Assembly: GCA_963920525.1 (NCBI GenBank)
Contig: OY986437.1
Location: 110,290,715-110,354,714, forward strand
Reading direction: 5' to 3'
Source of the DNA: Dichetophora obliterata
Taxonomy: Eukaryota; Arthropoda; Insecta; Diptera; Sciomyzidae
DNA length: 64,000 nucleotides
Position numbers and translations under genes: made by a program. Positions 20,758 through 33,015 of this stretch are shown piece by piece; position 1 is the stretch's first letter; every line of letters starts with the position of its first letter. Under the pieces are notes generated by a model. That model did not search any database. It was not told where the DNA came from and worked only from the letters and a program-made list of their open reading frames with translations.

Positions 20758-22420
20758 TCACTGACCAAAAATTTCGTTTTTAACACATTTAAAAAAATTT
20801 TAAAGAGAGTTTTGAACACACTTATCCTCTTTATCTCTTTGCCCTTTTCTTTTCTTAATTTGTGCCCCAGAAAACTTAATTTTCCTTTTTTACTCATTAC
20901 AGCACAAAATTTAAAAATAAAATTCTAACTTAGGGCGCTTTTTCCGATAAAGGTTCTGCTAAGGTAGGGCTCCCATACGTCCCGGTTTTCACGGACATGT
21001 CCCGATTCTGATATCGGTGTCCTTGTGTTAATTAAGAAAAAAATTAAAAGTGTATCAGTAAAAACTGAACAATTTTTTTGCAAATGCTCGCAAATGAATG
21101 AAAATGGAACTATTTTTTTTATAAAATTCGGTGATATTGGTGTCCAGGTGTTTATTAAGGAAAAAATGCATTGAATTGCTTCCGCCCCTTTGACCGGAGC
21201 AATTTTGTTTGAATGGTTTGTTTGAATCAAAGTCAACATGATAAAGACGAAGTGTAGTTTTGTTCATGCGACGAAATTAAGCAATTGATTATTAAGCTAT
21301 TACGCACATACAGTAATTCGAATTTAACAATAATCGATGCATCGGGATTATTACGCGAAGATTTGAAATTGTTCATGCGAAATACATTCTTTATACAAGG
21401 TTAAAGACATTTTCTCCATTGCCAAAATGGATTCCATTTATTGTGCATTCGATGTTTTGAATATTGTATTATTTTTATGACGTCACTTGTTATGGTGAGT
21501 GTTTTTTATTAAATTTTAAACTTAAATTAGGTTTTTAATATTAATCCTTACTATATGAAGGATATGTGTTAAATATCAAAATTGAACATTAATTTTTGTA
21601 GAATTTATGAAGTTTTATTCTTATGATGACTTGGTATGGGAGGTAGGCGGAATTTTAATCTAGTTTTACCAAAAAGCCTAAAGTTTATAATTAAGATTAA
21701 AAACTTTTTGCAAAATATGAAAGGAGTGTTTTAATTTATATGGAATTAAAAAAGATTAACCGTTTTCATAAAGCCACTTTGTATGGAAGATAGACGTGGA
21801 TTTCGTTCGATTTGAGACATTGTATACTCAGAGTGCATTTTCGCACTTAGAGCTTATGTGAAAAACTGAAAGTCATTACATTCATTGCTGAGGAATTTAG
21901 TGAGATTTTACCGATTTGAGAAAGTTACTTTGTATCGGCGGTTGGCGTGGTATTTATCGGATTTCGCTCATTTTTGAAGTTGTTCTTTTAATTTAAAAAA
22001 AGCTTTTATACTGAGTTTTGTTACGACAGCTCTAAAGTTACGTCTATTGCCGTAATAACAGAGGGGCTGACGGAAGGACGGACAGGGGAAAATCGACTCC
22101 GGAGGTGATGCTGATCAAGAATATGTTTAGTTTTCCACACCTGCCACATTCAAGCTTTAAAGATAATATACCCCTTTCACAGTATGCGTGGTTTAGTAGG
22201 TTTTTGTATTCCAAATGGCAGGCTTTCACGGTGACTCCACTTCCAATCATATAATCGCGATACACACGACCCACACTTGATTTTAGGCACCCAATCAACA
22301 CCATGAATCACTAATAGTAGGAGAGCTATGGAACAGTTTGACTAACCTGTTAGAGACAAAGCTAAATTTTTGTGTATGCGTGATTTAGTATTAGAACAAT
22401 AAGAAAACCATGACTTGGCA
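20758..22420. other. No gene; scattered dispersed-repeat pieces
   Basis: Two short repeat relationships are visible. 21630-21800 has TTTGTATGGGAGGTAGGC-like phrases that recur inverted near 28045-28085 (CCATACAAAGTGGTTTTATG). 22060-22125 matches the GC-richer repeat at 1053-1131 in inverse orientation. The frame at 22304-22044 on the minus strand is not recognisable. Confidence 0.4.
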
Positions 22421-22660
22421 GGGACGGCACGATCACTAAATCGCCTTTTTTAACGATGAAAGTATAAAAAAGGACCCAGAATAACTTGTTCTCACAAAGC
22501 TAAGATTTTAATATGTTTAATTTTTTTCTATATCGTTTACGAAAAAAATCGCCTAGCCGGGTTTTTAAGAGCACAAATACCTGCCAGGCGGGGAGAAAAG
22601 TGTAAAAAAATGGGCCAAGACTAACTTGTTTGCACAAGGTTACAATTTTAATATACAGGG
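22421..22660. repeat. Diverged tandem duplication of about 120 bp
   Basis: Two units end in AACTTGTTCTCACAAAGCT...ATTTTAATATG (to about 22514) and AACTTGTTTGCACAAGGTT...ATTTTAATATA (to about 22656). A third, related phrase with CAAAGCTAAATTTTT lies at 22365 and again at 23155. No coding potential is evident. Confidence 0.5.
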
Positions 22661-23185
22661 TGTCCACTGTAAGAGTACGAATATTTATGATGGTTGAGTT
22701 AAGCAAAAAATCGTGTATTAGGGTGGTCTATTTTCACTCCCTTAGGAGTTACGGGGTTAATTGGTATTTCATGACTTTGATTCATACTATTGTTTCTAGC
22801 AGAAAAACTAATTCATTGAAAACTTATTTTAAGAACTCATTTGAAAAGCAATATATTGGCCTTTCTTACGGTATATCAACGAACCCACCAGATTTATCCA
22901 TTATCGAGCCATGCTCGTGTGCTTTCCTTTAACATTACCAACTATAAGTCTGCATTAAAAAATTTAAAAAAATAGCTTCTGTTAGCTTTTTTTACTTACT
23001 TTAAATAAGCTTAGCAGAAAACAATCGAAAAATATGAAAATATTAAGCAAAACTACCGTATCTCGCACAGGGCCACACACAGAGGGTGTTGTATGGTTAC
23101 TAAAAACACATAGTCTAAGAGCTGTGGAACAATTTGAGTAACTTGTTAGGCACAAAGCTAAATTTTTGGCGTGTAAAATAAGGAG
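22661..23185. other. No recognisable gene
   Basis: A 100-residue plus-strand frame ends at 22932 but matches no family I know. ATACAGGGTGTCCA at 22654 resembles a mariner-type terminus without a partner. Confidence 0.35.
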
Positions 23186-23189
23186 TATT

Positions 23190-23622
23190 TAAAACTATAT
23201 AGTTTAAATCATTCTTGAATATAAATACAACTTCTAGTTGTTTGATAGTTTAAATTTAGTTTAAAGTTGAAATTGACACTGAAATCTCATCACCTCTGTG
23301 GTGCAGTGCGCTAATGCGCTGGCACGGCATTCCACGCCCAGGTTCGATCCCAGGTGGAGCATCACAAAGATTTCTGGTGAAGCCTGAAGCAGGGCCGAAA
23401 TTGCAATAAAATCAGCTAGTGATGTTTTCCTTTTCATATTGAAAATATTGTTGTTGTTGAAAATATTGTTGTTGGAAAAAATTCGTTAGAACAATTAATT
23501 GACCTAAAAAGCTTAATAAACGATTTTAAACTATCAAACAACTAGAATTTGTATTTAAAATCAAGAATGATTTAAGTTATCAAACATTTAGAATTTGTAT
23601 TTAAATCATAGAAAATTAACAT
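23190..23622. mobile_element. Foldback element, copy 2, with complete tRNA-like loop
   Basis: The right arm (23490-23622) matches the arm of the element at 3464-4000, including ATTCGTTAGAACAATTAATTG and AACTATCAAACAACTAGAAT. The left arm is shorter and degenerate (23190-23260). The loop is a full tRNA-like segment (23296-23362). A (TTG)n run lies at the inner edge as in copy 1. Confidence 0.7.
23296..23362 (+). repeat. tRNA-like segment in foldback loop, strong A and B boxes
   Basis: TGGTGCAGTGC at 23299-23309 matches the A-box except for the last base, and GGTTCGATCCC at 23341-23351 matches the B-box fully. The 31-bp spacing is that of a real tRNA. CCCAGGTTCGATCCCAGG forms a T-arm-like element. 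The acceptor stem does not pair clearly, so it is a tRNA-derived promoter module and not a tRNA gene. In copy 1 the B-box half is deleted. Confidence 0.7.
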
Positions 23623-23625
23623 AAA

Positions 23626-24281
23626 ATATTAGTTAAGTTTAAAATATTTACTACGGAAATCGTTCAGCCTGGTTTGTGAACAAATGCCAAATAGAAGGAA
23701 ATGTATGATTGAAAGGTGGCCGTAGATTACTGGAAGAGTACGTAACCCGTAAGCTAAAAAACCGCGGTTCAAGGCCCAGCTTAGACAGAACTTTTTTTCG
23801 TTATTAGGCATTAGTATCATTCGTAAATACAAGAAATGTATTCGTACAATATACATTTATTTTTACACGAATACAAATAAAATATTCGTTATATGTACCA
23901 AGCAACATCCATTCTACGAATCCTATTTGTGGCTTAAAGCTGCGAATAAAATTCGTAGAAAGGACGCAGTTATTAATAATATTTATATACAAAATTGAAT
24001 AATGAAATGTAAGAATACGTATTGAAAAGTATCTGTGAAACAAGGGTAAAATAAATGATACCGTAACTTTTCACAGCGACGGGTACAACATACTTTATAA
24101 AAATGTACGGTTAAGTTCAGCTTTATTTTTAAATAACAAAAAAATTCAAAATCGACTTTTTGATTGATTATCGAACTACATGTTCCGGCAAAATGTCACA
24201 CAACTACAACTAAAAACCACGTTTCTATTAAAAAAGTTCTAAAATCCCTAAGTTTAAACGCACCTTCCAATTTAGAAATTT
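23626..24281. mobile_element. hAT-like family, right-part copy
   Basis: Matches 8885-9770 of the hAT-like element, including the tRNA-like segment, the TTCTACGAAT phrase, ACGGGTACAACATACT and AAAATCGACTTTTTGATTGATTA. It lacks the 189-bp PIF-like MITE found in the first copy. The left two thirds and the true right end are absent; it is bounded by a foldback element on the left and a SINE on the right. Confidence 0.7.
23715..23780 (+). repeat. tRNA-like segment, hAT right-part copy
   Basis: GGTTCAAGGCC at 23766-23776 is a slightly degraded B-box; GGTGGCCGTAG at 23715 marks the A-box region. Followed by a T-run at 23791. Confidence 0.55.
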
Positions 24282-24525
24282 CGGCCTTTGTAGTCTAGTG
24301 AAGAGTGCTCTAGACTATCAACTCAGAGGTCCGCGGTTCGGGCATGATCTTTTCGCTTTCTTTGTTCTTTACTACATTTAAGAATTAAGGTAGTAAAATC
24401 CACAACTAAATTGTGGAAAATGTGAAATTAAAGGACAGGAACGAACAACTGTGGGCTGGAATTGCTTGCCGAGATTAAGGCATAACACTAGCCTCGATTA
24501 TAAGCAATTCAAATTGTCTTTCACG
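24282..24525 (+). mobile_element. tRNA-derived SINE, copy 1
   Basis: Starts CGGCCTTTGTAGTCTAGTG (A-box-like TAGTCTAGTG) with CGCGGTTCGGGC as a degraded B-box about 45 bp later. The body then reads TCTTTTCGCTTTCTTTG and TACTACATTTAAGAATTA. A second copy lies at 63080-63310 with the same start, body and tail order (GCTTGCCGAG...TAAGGCATA). Two copies at unlinked places with the same 5' start and a polymerase III promoter define a SINE. Confidence 0.7.
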
Positions 24526-24919
24526 TTTGTTCCTCCTAATCGATAATTCACGTATGGTTTCAATCAACTTTTCTTCTAATAACTTATCCCTCTCCTTTCA
24601 GGAAAAAGACCAAACGTTATTTGTATTAGGCCTTGGTTCTTTGATCATTTTTGAAAAATTTTTTATAGTCAATTCTTTGATATAATGACCCCATAAATTA
24701 ATCTTATTTTTCTTTGTATGTTAATCGGCATTCGCCTCTATTCTGTTCGGAAATACAGAATGTGGAATTATTGTATGGACACATGAGGGTTGTAAGGGAG
24801 GTGGTAGTTTCCGTGTATATAAACATTTGTTATCTCAACTTTTTATCCTGTTAATGGATCCTTACCTGTTCTGGTGTAAGGTATAATAAGTTTCAACCTT
24901 AAGTCCATATTAAAACTTA
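24526..24919. other. No gene seen
   Basis: No supported feature. The stretch separates the SINE from the Helitron-like element. Confidence 0.5.
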
Positions 24920-25813
24920 TCTTTATATATAATATTCTTCAGTACATGGCTTTGTCATTGAACTCCTCCTAAGCGGCTGGACCGATTTTGATGAAATTTG
25001 ATGTGTGTGTATGTGCGGCTGGGTGTGTAGACGGTTTTGTTTTAAAGTTTGACCTAGTAGGTGGCGCTGTTGTTGCTGTGGCATTTTTATGCCACATTTT
25101 AAATTTAAATTTAAATTTTAAATTTTTATGTTAGGCTTGATTTTTCGATCGCAAAAACAGTTTTTAAATTTTTACGATAGAAACTTTAAATCAGCCCTAC
25201 ATTTATGCATGCCATATTTTTGATTTTGAATATTTTTTCAACAACAAATATTTTCACCTAAGTTTTTTGCGAAATAAAGAAATTCATTTAGGTTATTTTT
25301 GGGAAATTATAAAAATCAAAAGGGAAACGAAAATTAAAAAGGTTGAAACACGATTGGATGGGCAATTCATCAAAATTTCAAAGAAATTTCAATTAATGCA
25401 AACCTTTGTAACATGAACGAGTTCTTTACTTTCAAAGCTAACACTTTCGTTTTTTATTGATTTTTTATTCATTTTCATTAAAAAAATAAAATTAGTACTG
25501 AAATCTTTTTGTGTGTCGGAAGGTTTTTGTGGTGTCAAATTCTTGGAAATTTTAAGCTACTTGCATATTCCTATAGAAAACTAAATTTGTCTAATAGAGG
25601 ACATCTAAACTAAGAATGTTACTTACCACAAAGATATGCAATTATCAAATTGCAATAATATAACTTTTAAAATTATTGCATGGCAGATTATTTACCTTAA
25701 AAATTTAAGGGTGATGAATCTGAGGACCTTAGTAAGCTTGGCGAAGAAAAAAAGGTCAAAAATTTGGGGTAAAGATATATAACTTCTTTATTAACACCGA
25801 GTATATCAGCTAG
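24920..25813 (+). mobile_element. Helitron/Helentron-like non-autonomous element, complete (copy B)
   Basis: Starts TCTTTATATATAATATTC after A (24919) and ends ATCAGCTAG before T (25814), the A|TC...CTAG|T arrangement of Helitron insertion. Total 894 bp. The body matches 1-893. Near the 5' end GGACCGATTTTGATGAAATT is a phrase often seen at the heads of insect Helitron-like elements. No coding capacity. Confidence 0.8.
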
Positions 25814-27146
25814 TTTAAATATAAAATTTAAAACGCCGACAAACGTGTAACCTCTTTTGTCTCTTCTAACAAAATATTAATGAAAAATCTTATAATTTTG
25901 GAAATTGTCGTACCGTGAAATTAATTTCTATTTATCTTAAAAGAAATTAAAAATTTTTTGACATTTTTAAATATTACAAAAAACTAAAAGGCGAATCAAA
26001 AAGTAACAAAGTAATTGTTGACGTAAATCAATAACAAATGGTAATCATTAACTTTCAGTTTTTTCATTGCTTGTTGAGATCGTACTCAGTATTTCTAAAG
26101 TACCTTTAAGCTATTGAAAAGTATAAGGACTTAATATAATGTAGGAATTTGCTAAGAATAAAACAAAAATTGTATTTAATTGTACGTAGATAGATGATAG
26201 AATGACACAACAGGAAATGGTATTTTACAAAATTGGTATTTATTCTACACAAGTATAGTATAAAAGAAATTAAAAATGCGATTCCGTTTTTATTCAGAGT
26301 AAATAACAAACAGTAAAGCATCGATCGCTCTCTCTTGAGAGCGCCATTATAACTCCGCATTTGCATTTACAATATGAAAAACGGCACTTTGTTCTCAAAC
26401 ATATCATCATCAAAAACTCCAAAATTCATAATATTATCTCTTGATACATTAAGTTCACACTTAAAAAACTAAATTGGCTTTATAAATTCACTTATCTTAT
26501 CTGATCATCTCATAGAAATAAAATTAAATTTTATGTTCTCCGATGAATATCTAAAGATTTTTAATATATCGAAACATGATTTCTATTGGTCAGGTTTAAA
26601 TATGCACGAAACTTGATGTTAGACATCGATGCGCGACACTCAAATCATCATCATTAATTGGCAGCAAAATAAAATCACAAACCTTCAACGGACAAACAGA
26701 CCGCAAAATAGTAATGAATAAATACTTGAGATCTTAATAAATAATAACTCAATATATATGCGAAGATTTTTAGTTTTTACGATCAAGATAGATTCCAATT
26801 AGAACGTGTTTTGGTGTTAACACCTTTCAGGATTTTTGGAGAATTTCATTAAATTTAATGATACTTATAAAAAATCAATATATTATTCATAGTTTGACTT
26901 GATTTAAGCTGTATTGCTCGCTTTTGCCCAAACTTTGTAGTAGCTTTTTTCATTAAGATTGACTTAAAAAAATAAGATAAGGAATTTATGCTGTCAATGT
27001 GCGTATTTAAAATAAAACAATCATGCGGAATTCGATTTTAAAAATAAATAACATCAGTTTAGGCAGTTTTAAATGCTTACTAACGCCTCAGGAAACCATT
27101 TAGACTTAATTTGTTTTAAGGCCTTAAATGTTTTAAATGGGCTTAG
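25814..27146. other. No gene seen
   Basis: AT-rich DNA with only short, low-complexity frames (for example 26366-26106 on the minus strand). No terminal repeats or tandem arrays. Confidence 0.5.
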
Positions 27147-27545
27147 CTAAGTTTTTGACATTATTTCCCAGCATGACGCTAAACAAACTGATTCTGATTG
27201 ATTTTTATGTAGATTTTTTATTAATTTCCATATCATGAAGAGTGTAGCAAATATGTCTGAAGTTTTTTTCAGTGCTTCTTGTGGTATGCTTATAAAATTT
27301 ATTTTTCCATTTATATCTCTAATTGGATATTGAAAAAACCTGGTTGCAGGCAGAGTCTTTTCTTCGGTCACCACATTGATAAATGTGAAGGTCGCTGCGG
27401 CTTCATCTTCATCTACAGCATTGCAATGATGGTCCATTTGCATTGCAAGCTGTAATGACGCTATGAAAAATTGCCGTTTTTCTATAGAGCTGCGCGTAAG
27501 TGTGACTTGTTTGACACTCATTGGCTGCACAAGTTTAAAAAGCAC
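27147..27545 (-). pseudogene. Hypothetical ORF, 132 residues, unidentified
   Basis: The frame is longer than most chance frames here and has balanced, non-repetitive amino acid use (MSVKQVTLTRSSIEKRQ ... CNAVDEDEAAATFTFINVV ... FFQYPIRDINGKINF). Local GC is higher than in the flanks. No motif allows a family call; it could be a degraded exon of a host gene or a transposon protein. No signal peptide or membrane segment is apparent. The ATG at 27545 is simply the first available. Confidence 0.3.
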
Positions 27546-28210
27546 GTAATGTTGTAATCAAATACCAAATATTTTTTATGTTGCTATTATTTTGGATGTG
27601 CGATTGGTTACCACACTGTAAAGAGTAGAATTTTTATTTGTTTATATGGAATGAATTATATTTAAAACATTGCAATCTAGATTTTTTTACATTTCTAATC
27701 TTAGTCTATCATCCCTCGAAATTTCCGTCCCTCAAATTGAGGAACGATGCTAATCTGGCATGGAACACTCTATATATTATTGGTCATATTAAACCTGAGT
27801 CAATTTTGACATGTCTAACCTAGCCGTAATTTTGAAGCTATTAATTGAAATTCGAGTTAATATGAAGTTAATTAATATGAGCATGAAGTTCGACGTAATC
27901 GAATGGAAACCGAGTGAACATACAAAGTGATTTCATCGGACCGCTAAAACTTCTTCAAATTCTACAAAAATATCCAAATGACTTGAAATTTGGTACATGG
28001 GCTCTGATTTTTTTGTATCCATATTAAATGAGAAATCGAATTAAAATAATGCCTACCTCCCATACAAAGTGGTTTTATGAAAACGGTAAATTCTCTTTGA
28101 AGTCCACACAAACTAATCATTTTGCGTATGAGCTTTCCTTTCTTTAATGCAATCTGTGCTTAAAAAATGACATTATCAAGTGAAATTTCGCCTAACTCCT
28201 ATACAAAGTG
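27546..28210. other. No gene; repeat pieces shared with 21.6-21.8 kb
   Basis: CCATACAAAGTGG phrases near 28070 recur inverted near 21785. Otherwise unstructured. Confidence 0.4.
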
Positions 28211-29123
28211 CACTCTAAAAAGTTTTTGTTGAAATTTACTACAACAGTTGTAGGCAACAGGTTACCTACTAAAACTGTAGTAAATTTACACACTCTAATT
28301 TCATTCAACATCTTGTTTCCATTGTTGTGTAGTGAAATTCAACAAACAGTGTTGAATTTTGCTTAAAATAGGAAGCAATGAAATTGATATTGCAGCGAAA
28401 TTCAACATCAATTGTTTAATGTTACTTTCATCTGTGTAGTGCCAATACAAATCTACTACTTCGATTTCAGAAAAATTCAACAATTTATATTTAGTTTTAC
28501 TATAATTGATGTAGTCAATCTAGACTTCTATTGTTATTCTAGTAAAGATATAAAAAAAGAATTTGTCACTTTTTACGGTACGTGCAGAGATATGGTTTGA
28601 TTTCTGTTTCATGTTTATTCTTCTTCAAATTGGCACTACAAAAAACGAAATGAAAAATAAACACTTAGGAATTGAAGAAATGAAACACAAGAAATTTTTT
28701 GATTATTTCAAAGAACTAAAATATTCAGATATTGCTGACAAAATATCACTAATAACACAGCATTCAATTAACTTTTACTAAAACCGAATTCTCATTACAC
28801 TTTTTTAATCAAAAATCAGCGAACTTTAAGTTAATGATCCTAACAGTTTGACAAGCTAACTCAACTGAGCATCTGTTTAATATATTTTCGATGTTGAACA
28901 TTCAACTGTTTAATTTTAATTAAATTTATGTAGTATTCTATTACTTTGCAGCTGTTATTGCAACAAAATTCAACATTTATTGTTTAATTTTAGTAAGAAT
29001 TGTGTAAATTGGTAAACACTCAAAAATTAATGCAAGATTTGTAGTAAAATCAAACATCAGTTGGAATTTCAACCAAAAATTACTGTAATAATTTTAGTAA
29101 ATTTACATATCTTTTTTAGAGTG
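28211..29123. mobile_element. TIR element with CACTCTAAAAA ends, 913 bp
   Basis: Both ends read CACTCTAAAAA and just inside both is a shared GTAAATTTAC phrase (28271 region and 29093 region). Interior contains at least five copies of ATTCAACA/TGTTGAAT. The ends resemble the CACTCAAAAA termini at 10564-11103. A target duplication is not clear (TG on both sides at best). No coding capacity. Confidence 0.55.
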
Positions 29124-29282
29124 TGACGTCATCAAAATAGTTCAATCTAGAAAAATGTCACAAAAAGCACTGAATTAGCATGAGTTTAGATCCTCAAAAC
29201 ATTTTTAAAGTTTGAATTTAGGAAATATTGCAGAGAAAGTATTACATACATTTATATGTTATATGAAAACGACGAAAGTAAT

Positions 29283-31735
29283 CGTGTACATTATTAAGGA
29301 AAATACACCTATCAAACTACTACTAGATTTAAAAAAAATATATAAAAGTAAAGATAATAATCCGTAAATGTGTTAAAAAAAGATACGGCATTTTTTAAAA
29401 AAGAGACACATATAATATCTAAGCCCGTGCGATAATTTTGGAAATCTGCACTCAATTTTCATTTGGATTACTGTTTATCCAACTTGCTTACTGTTTCTTT
29501 GTGAAACTGAAGAATTCTTACAAATAAAACCCCTCTACCCCACCTGCAGTTTATTTCTCTGCCAATGAATACATGTATTTATAATTAATAATAAAAATTT
29601 TTACATTAAAAAGTACTTTTATAAGGTACAAATGTTAAAGCAAAGCAAACTAGTTTGTTTCTTAAGTCTTTCGTTTCCATTGAGCACCATCTCAATAATG
29701 TACGATCATGTACATTATTACGGAAAATATACCTCTCATACATATTGACGTCATAAAAATACAAAAACCTACAACAACTAATCTATTTTTTAAGATTTAG
29801 CAAAATAGAGGTATTGAGTTTAAGTTTAGTACTTCAGCATTTATATCTGGTACGGTAATGCACTATAAGAGATAGGTCAAGTTATTTTACGGTTTAAAAA
29901 ATCCATTGAGCCAATCTTAGTAAAATATTGGTACAAAGTAAAATCTTTACTAAATTTCCACTTTTTTTTTTTGTCATCGTATAAAATAATTTTTTTTTAA
30001 ATCTAGAGAATGTAAAAAAGTTACAGGATTTTAAAAATGCATATTTTTCAAAATTGAGAATATTTTTAACTGAGAAGATTGATATCTTCACGACTATGGA
30101 AATAATTACTGTAGATATTGAAACTACTTTTAGATTTAAAAAATATTTAAAAGTAAAAATAATAATCACTAAATGTGATAAAAAGATACAGCATTTTATA
30201 AGAAAGAGACTCATTTTTCATATGAAGGGCTCTTGCAGAAACATGATAAGCCACAAAATGAAAATTTTGAATTAATCGCATTTGAATCTTTAAAAAAATA
30301 TATAAAAAAGTCGTTCCATGTAATCTTACTTTTAATACTTGTAATTATTCGTACAGGAAGCCTTCTAAAACATGTCCAAAAATTAACGAACAAAGGATAG
30401 TGGAAACCAGTCATTTAAAAAAATGCTGCTTATCATGTTTTTGCATAAAATTTATTTTCAAAAATTAATAAATAAAAATTTGTAACAAAAACTGAACAAT
30501 ATAAACTAATTATGTATAATCCTTCAACAATTTCTGGAATTTCCTTTTCGTTTTCTATGTTTGTGGATTTTAATATTTTATAAAAGGAATGGTATATTGG
30601 TGGAAAATAGGGTGATAAAGATTTCACGTTTTGGATTTTTTTTCACTTCTATTTTAACGCATACACGCGGTCTTACTTGTTTAAAGTTTACTGCTATATA
30701 CTGCTATATACTCTTGATTTACTTTATTAGTATTAAGTTATATATAGGACACAAATATCGGTGTTTCTTGCATAACCTGATGAAACAAGATTTAAACATC
30801 GAAATAATTATCTGACTTAGGATAATTCGCAAAAGTTTTGATTTTAGATGCCACCACTGCAAACTACTGCACTACAAAGCCGTGATAAGGTACTACAAAT
30901 TTTGAAGTAAAAATTATTTCCTATTAAAAAAAGCCATACAAATATGAAACCAAGTTTTCCTAGAAACAACATGATTATCAACAGAAATAAGAAAAAGGAA
31001 ATATGCGTCGCTGGTTTCTCAAAGCACTTCATCAGTATTAATAGGTTATTTATAGTTACAAGCTTCCAAGCAATTTTCCTAAATGGAAAAACATGATAAG
31101 CGACTGGAAATTTGAAAGTACAAATTATTTGCGTAAAAACATGATAAGCCACATAAATTAAAAGAAATATTACTCAATGTTTTTTTATATATTTCCTTTA
31201 GTAGTGAATAATAAATTTCGTCTATCATACCGTCATCGCTTTAGTCAACAAAATCTTCAATTTTGATATAACACGCAGTTAAATTATTTGTAACTATTCA
31301 TATAACTATTATACTAAATATTTAATTGCAAAATGATACTTACACATATAAGTTCGCAATTTATTGAAAATAAGCCTTAATCTTTTCAGCAGGTGCTACC
31401 ATGGCAAATAACACAAAAAACCTAGAAATAACACAAAATACCAGTTTTTGATATTATGTGGCTTATCATGTTTCTGCAATAAGCCCTTCATATAATATCT
31501 AAGCCCCTGCGCCATTTTTGGAAATCTGCACTCAATTTTCATTTGGATTACTGTTTATCCAACTTGTTTACTGTTTCTTTGTGAAATTAAAGAAATCTGA
31601 CAAATAAATCCATACCAATACTAAAAATTTTACTTTAAAAAAAGTACTTTTAAAAGGTGCAAATGTTAGGGCAAAGCAAACAAATTTGTTTCTTAAGTCT
31701 TTTGTTTCCATTGAGCACCAAAACTATTTCCTAGA
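29283..31735. repeat. Diverged direct duplication, second unit split by an insertion
   Basis: Unit 1 (about 29283-29707) and unit 2 (about 29708-30226 plus 31487-31735) share GTACATTATTA-GGAAAATA at the start, then AAAAGTAAA-ATAATAATC and GATAC-GCATTTT, and then a long block from ATAATATCTAAGCCC through GGAAATCTGCACTCAATTTT to TTTCCATTGAGCACCA. Unit 2 contains extra sequence and the TIR element at 30227-31486. Unit 1 therefore shows the unoccupied site. Confidence 0.75.
30227..31486. mobile_element. 1,260-bp TIR element with five AAACATGATAAG motifs
   Basis: The ends are near-perfect inverted repeats of about 34 bp: GGGCTCTTGCAGAAACATG on the left and GGGCTTATTGCAGAAACATG on the right (minus strand), each continuing ATAAGCCACA. 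The flanks read TTCATATGAA and TTCATATAAT, a probable 8-10-bp target duplication. The unoccupied homologue is at 29400. The 12-mer AAACATGATAAG occurs at 30239, 31089 and 31137 (plus) and 30429 and 31462 (minus). No transposase is encoded. An 8-bp-class duplication would suit hAT or P; neither is proven. Confidence 0.75.
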
Positions 31736-32809
31736 TAGAGATAAAATATTTATTTAAATAAGTTTTTACTAAATAATGAATAATGTGCCTTATGTGCATG
31801 AAATCACTGTCGTTTTCTAAAATTAATACAGCAAAAATTAAATTAAATTAAATTTTTCATTTCCGTTTTTAATACATGTTGCGTATAAAAAAATTTAAAT
31901 AAAATGGCGGAGCTATGGCTCATGTAGTACAAGGAAACTTCACCTGGGCGTTACAATTTTTAATCTAGAGCAAAAATAAAAAGGTTTCATAACAAGATGT
32001 AAAAACATAGTGAGGTTCGTAAGGTTTTTCTAAATTTTCAAAAAATTAACGATTTTATGACCGTTTTTGTTTTTGTAAAAAACTCACTTTTTTCTTTAAA
32101 TTGACGTAATTTTTGTAAAAATCAATTTTTTCAAAAAGTTAACGTACTTGCCTCATTTTAAATATTCATCGCCATTTGAACGAAGGAGTTTAAATTTTTC
32201 TGCAACCGAATAACTGCGCATTTATAATAATATGACTATTTGTCTAACTATTAGTCTTATCTAAATAGTTTTTGTTTTTTTTTTTGAAAAAGTTTAAAAT
32301 AAACGGATGATATGCCGTTGAAAATACAGCTATTGTATTAGAAATAAAATTACACTTTCGATTTTTAAAAAAAAATACTTTTATTAATTTAAAAGTGGTG
32401 TTTTCAAAAACCAGATGTGTTTTTATAATTTGATTAAAATTTAAACAAAATTCATCTCCATTTTTTTTAACTTGACTTTTTGATGCCATTGTAAAGGGTA
32501 ATTTAATCTCTCCTTAACACCATCATTTTTTTTCTTCTAGAAATTAAAAATGCTTAAACCACAGCTTTAAACGTATTCATTGTATATCCAGTGATGAAAA
32601 ATTTACTTGTGCACAAATATAGTTTCTCTATTTTTTTTATATTTTTTGCATACAAGAAGTTGTCTGTTTCTTGGACGAAAGCAAGTTTTTAGTATAGATA
32701 TCTATTAGCATTCCAATAAATAACTTATATGATGATTGACCAGGATAATGAAAGTTGTGGTATGTTAATTATCAGTTTATTTTAATTGAATTAGAGATAA
32801 AGTCTATAA
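31736..32809. other. No gene seen
   Basis: AT-rich; the frame at 32489-32244 on the minus strand is Lys/Phe/Asn-rich and looks like chance. Confidence 0.5.
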
Positions 32810-32814
32810 AGAAT

Positions 32815-33010
32815 AAAGCTCACGTTCGAAGGGCACACCTGCCGGTTAGAACCAGAAGAATAGACGCAACAGTGTTGTAGATTACTTTTAGCTTCAGTAC
32901 TCTTTAAAAACCTTACCGGCAAGCGGGGCCCTACCAGTAGCAACGCTACCACCGGCATAGGTCTTCGGATCCTTGCGCCTACAGAGCCCTCTCATTGCGT
33001 CAATATTGTA
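32815..33010. other. GC-richer segment with local inverted repeats, unclassified
   Basis: About 200 bp with much higher GC than its surroundings. It contains GCCGGT at both edges, AGTAGCAACGCTACCACCGG and AAGCGGGGCCCTACC. GACGCAA-type ends occur at 32872 and 32998 (inverted). It may be a SINE head or a structured RNA remnant, but no polymerase III boxes are clear. Confidence 0.3.
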
Positions 33011-33015
33011 GTCTG

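Noticed and set aside
23296..23362. A functional tRNA gene
   Set aside because: B-box and T-arm are good but the acceptor and anticodon arms do not pair, and it is the loop of a foldback element.
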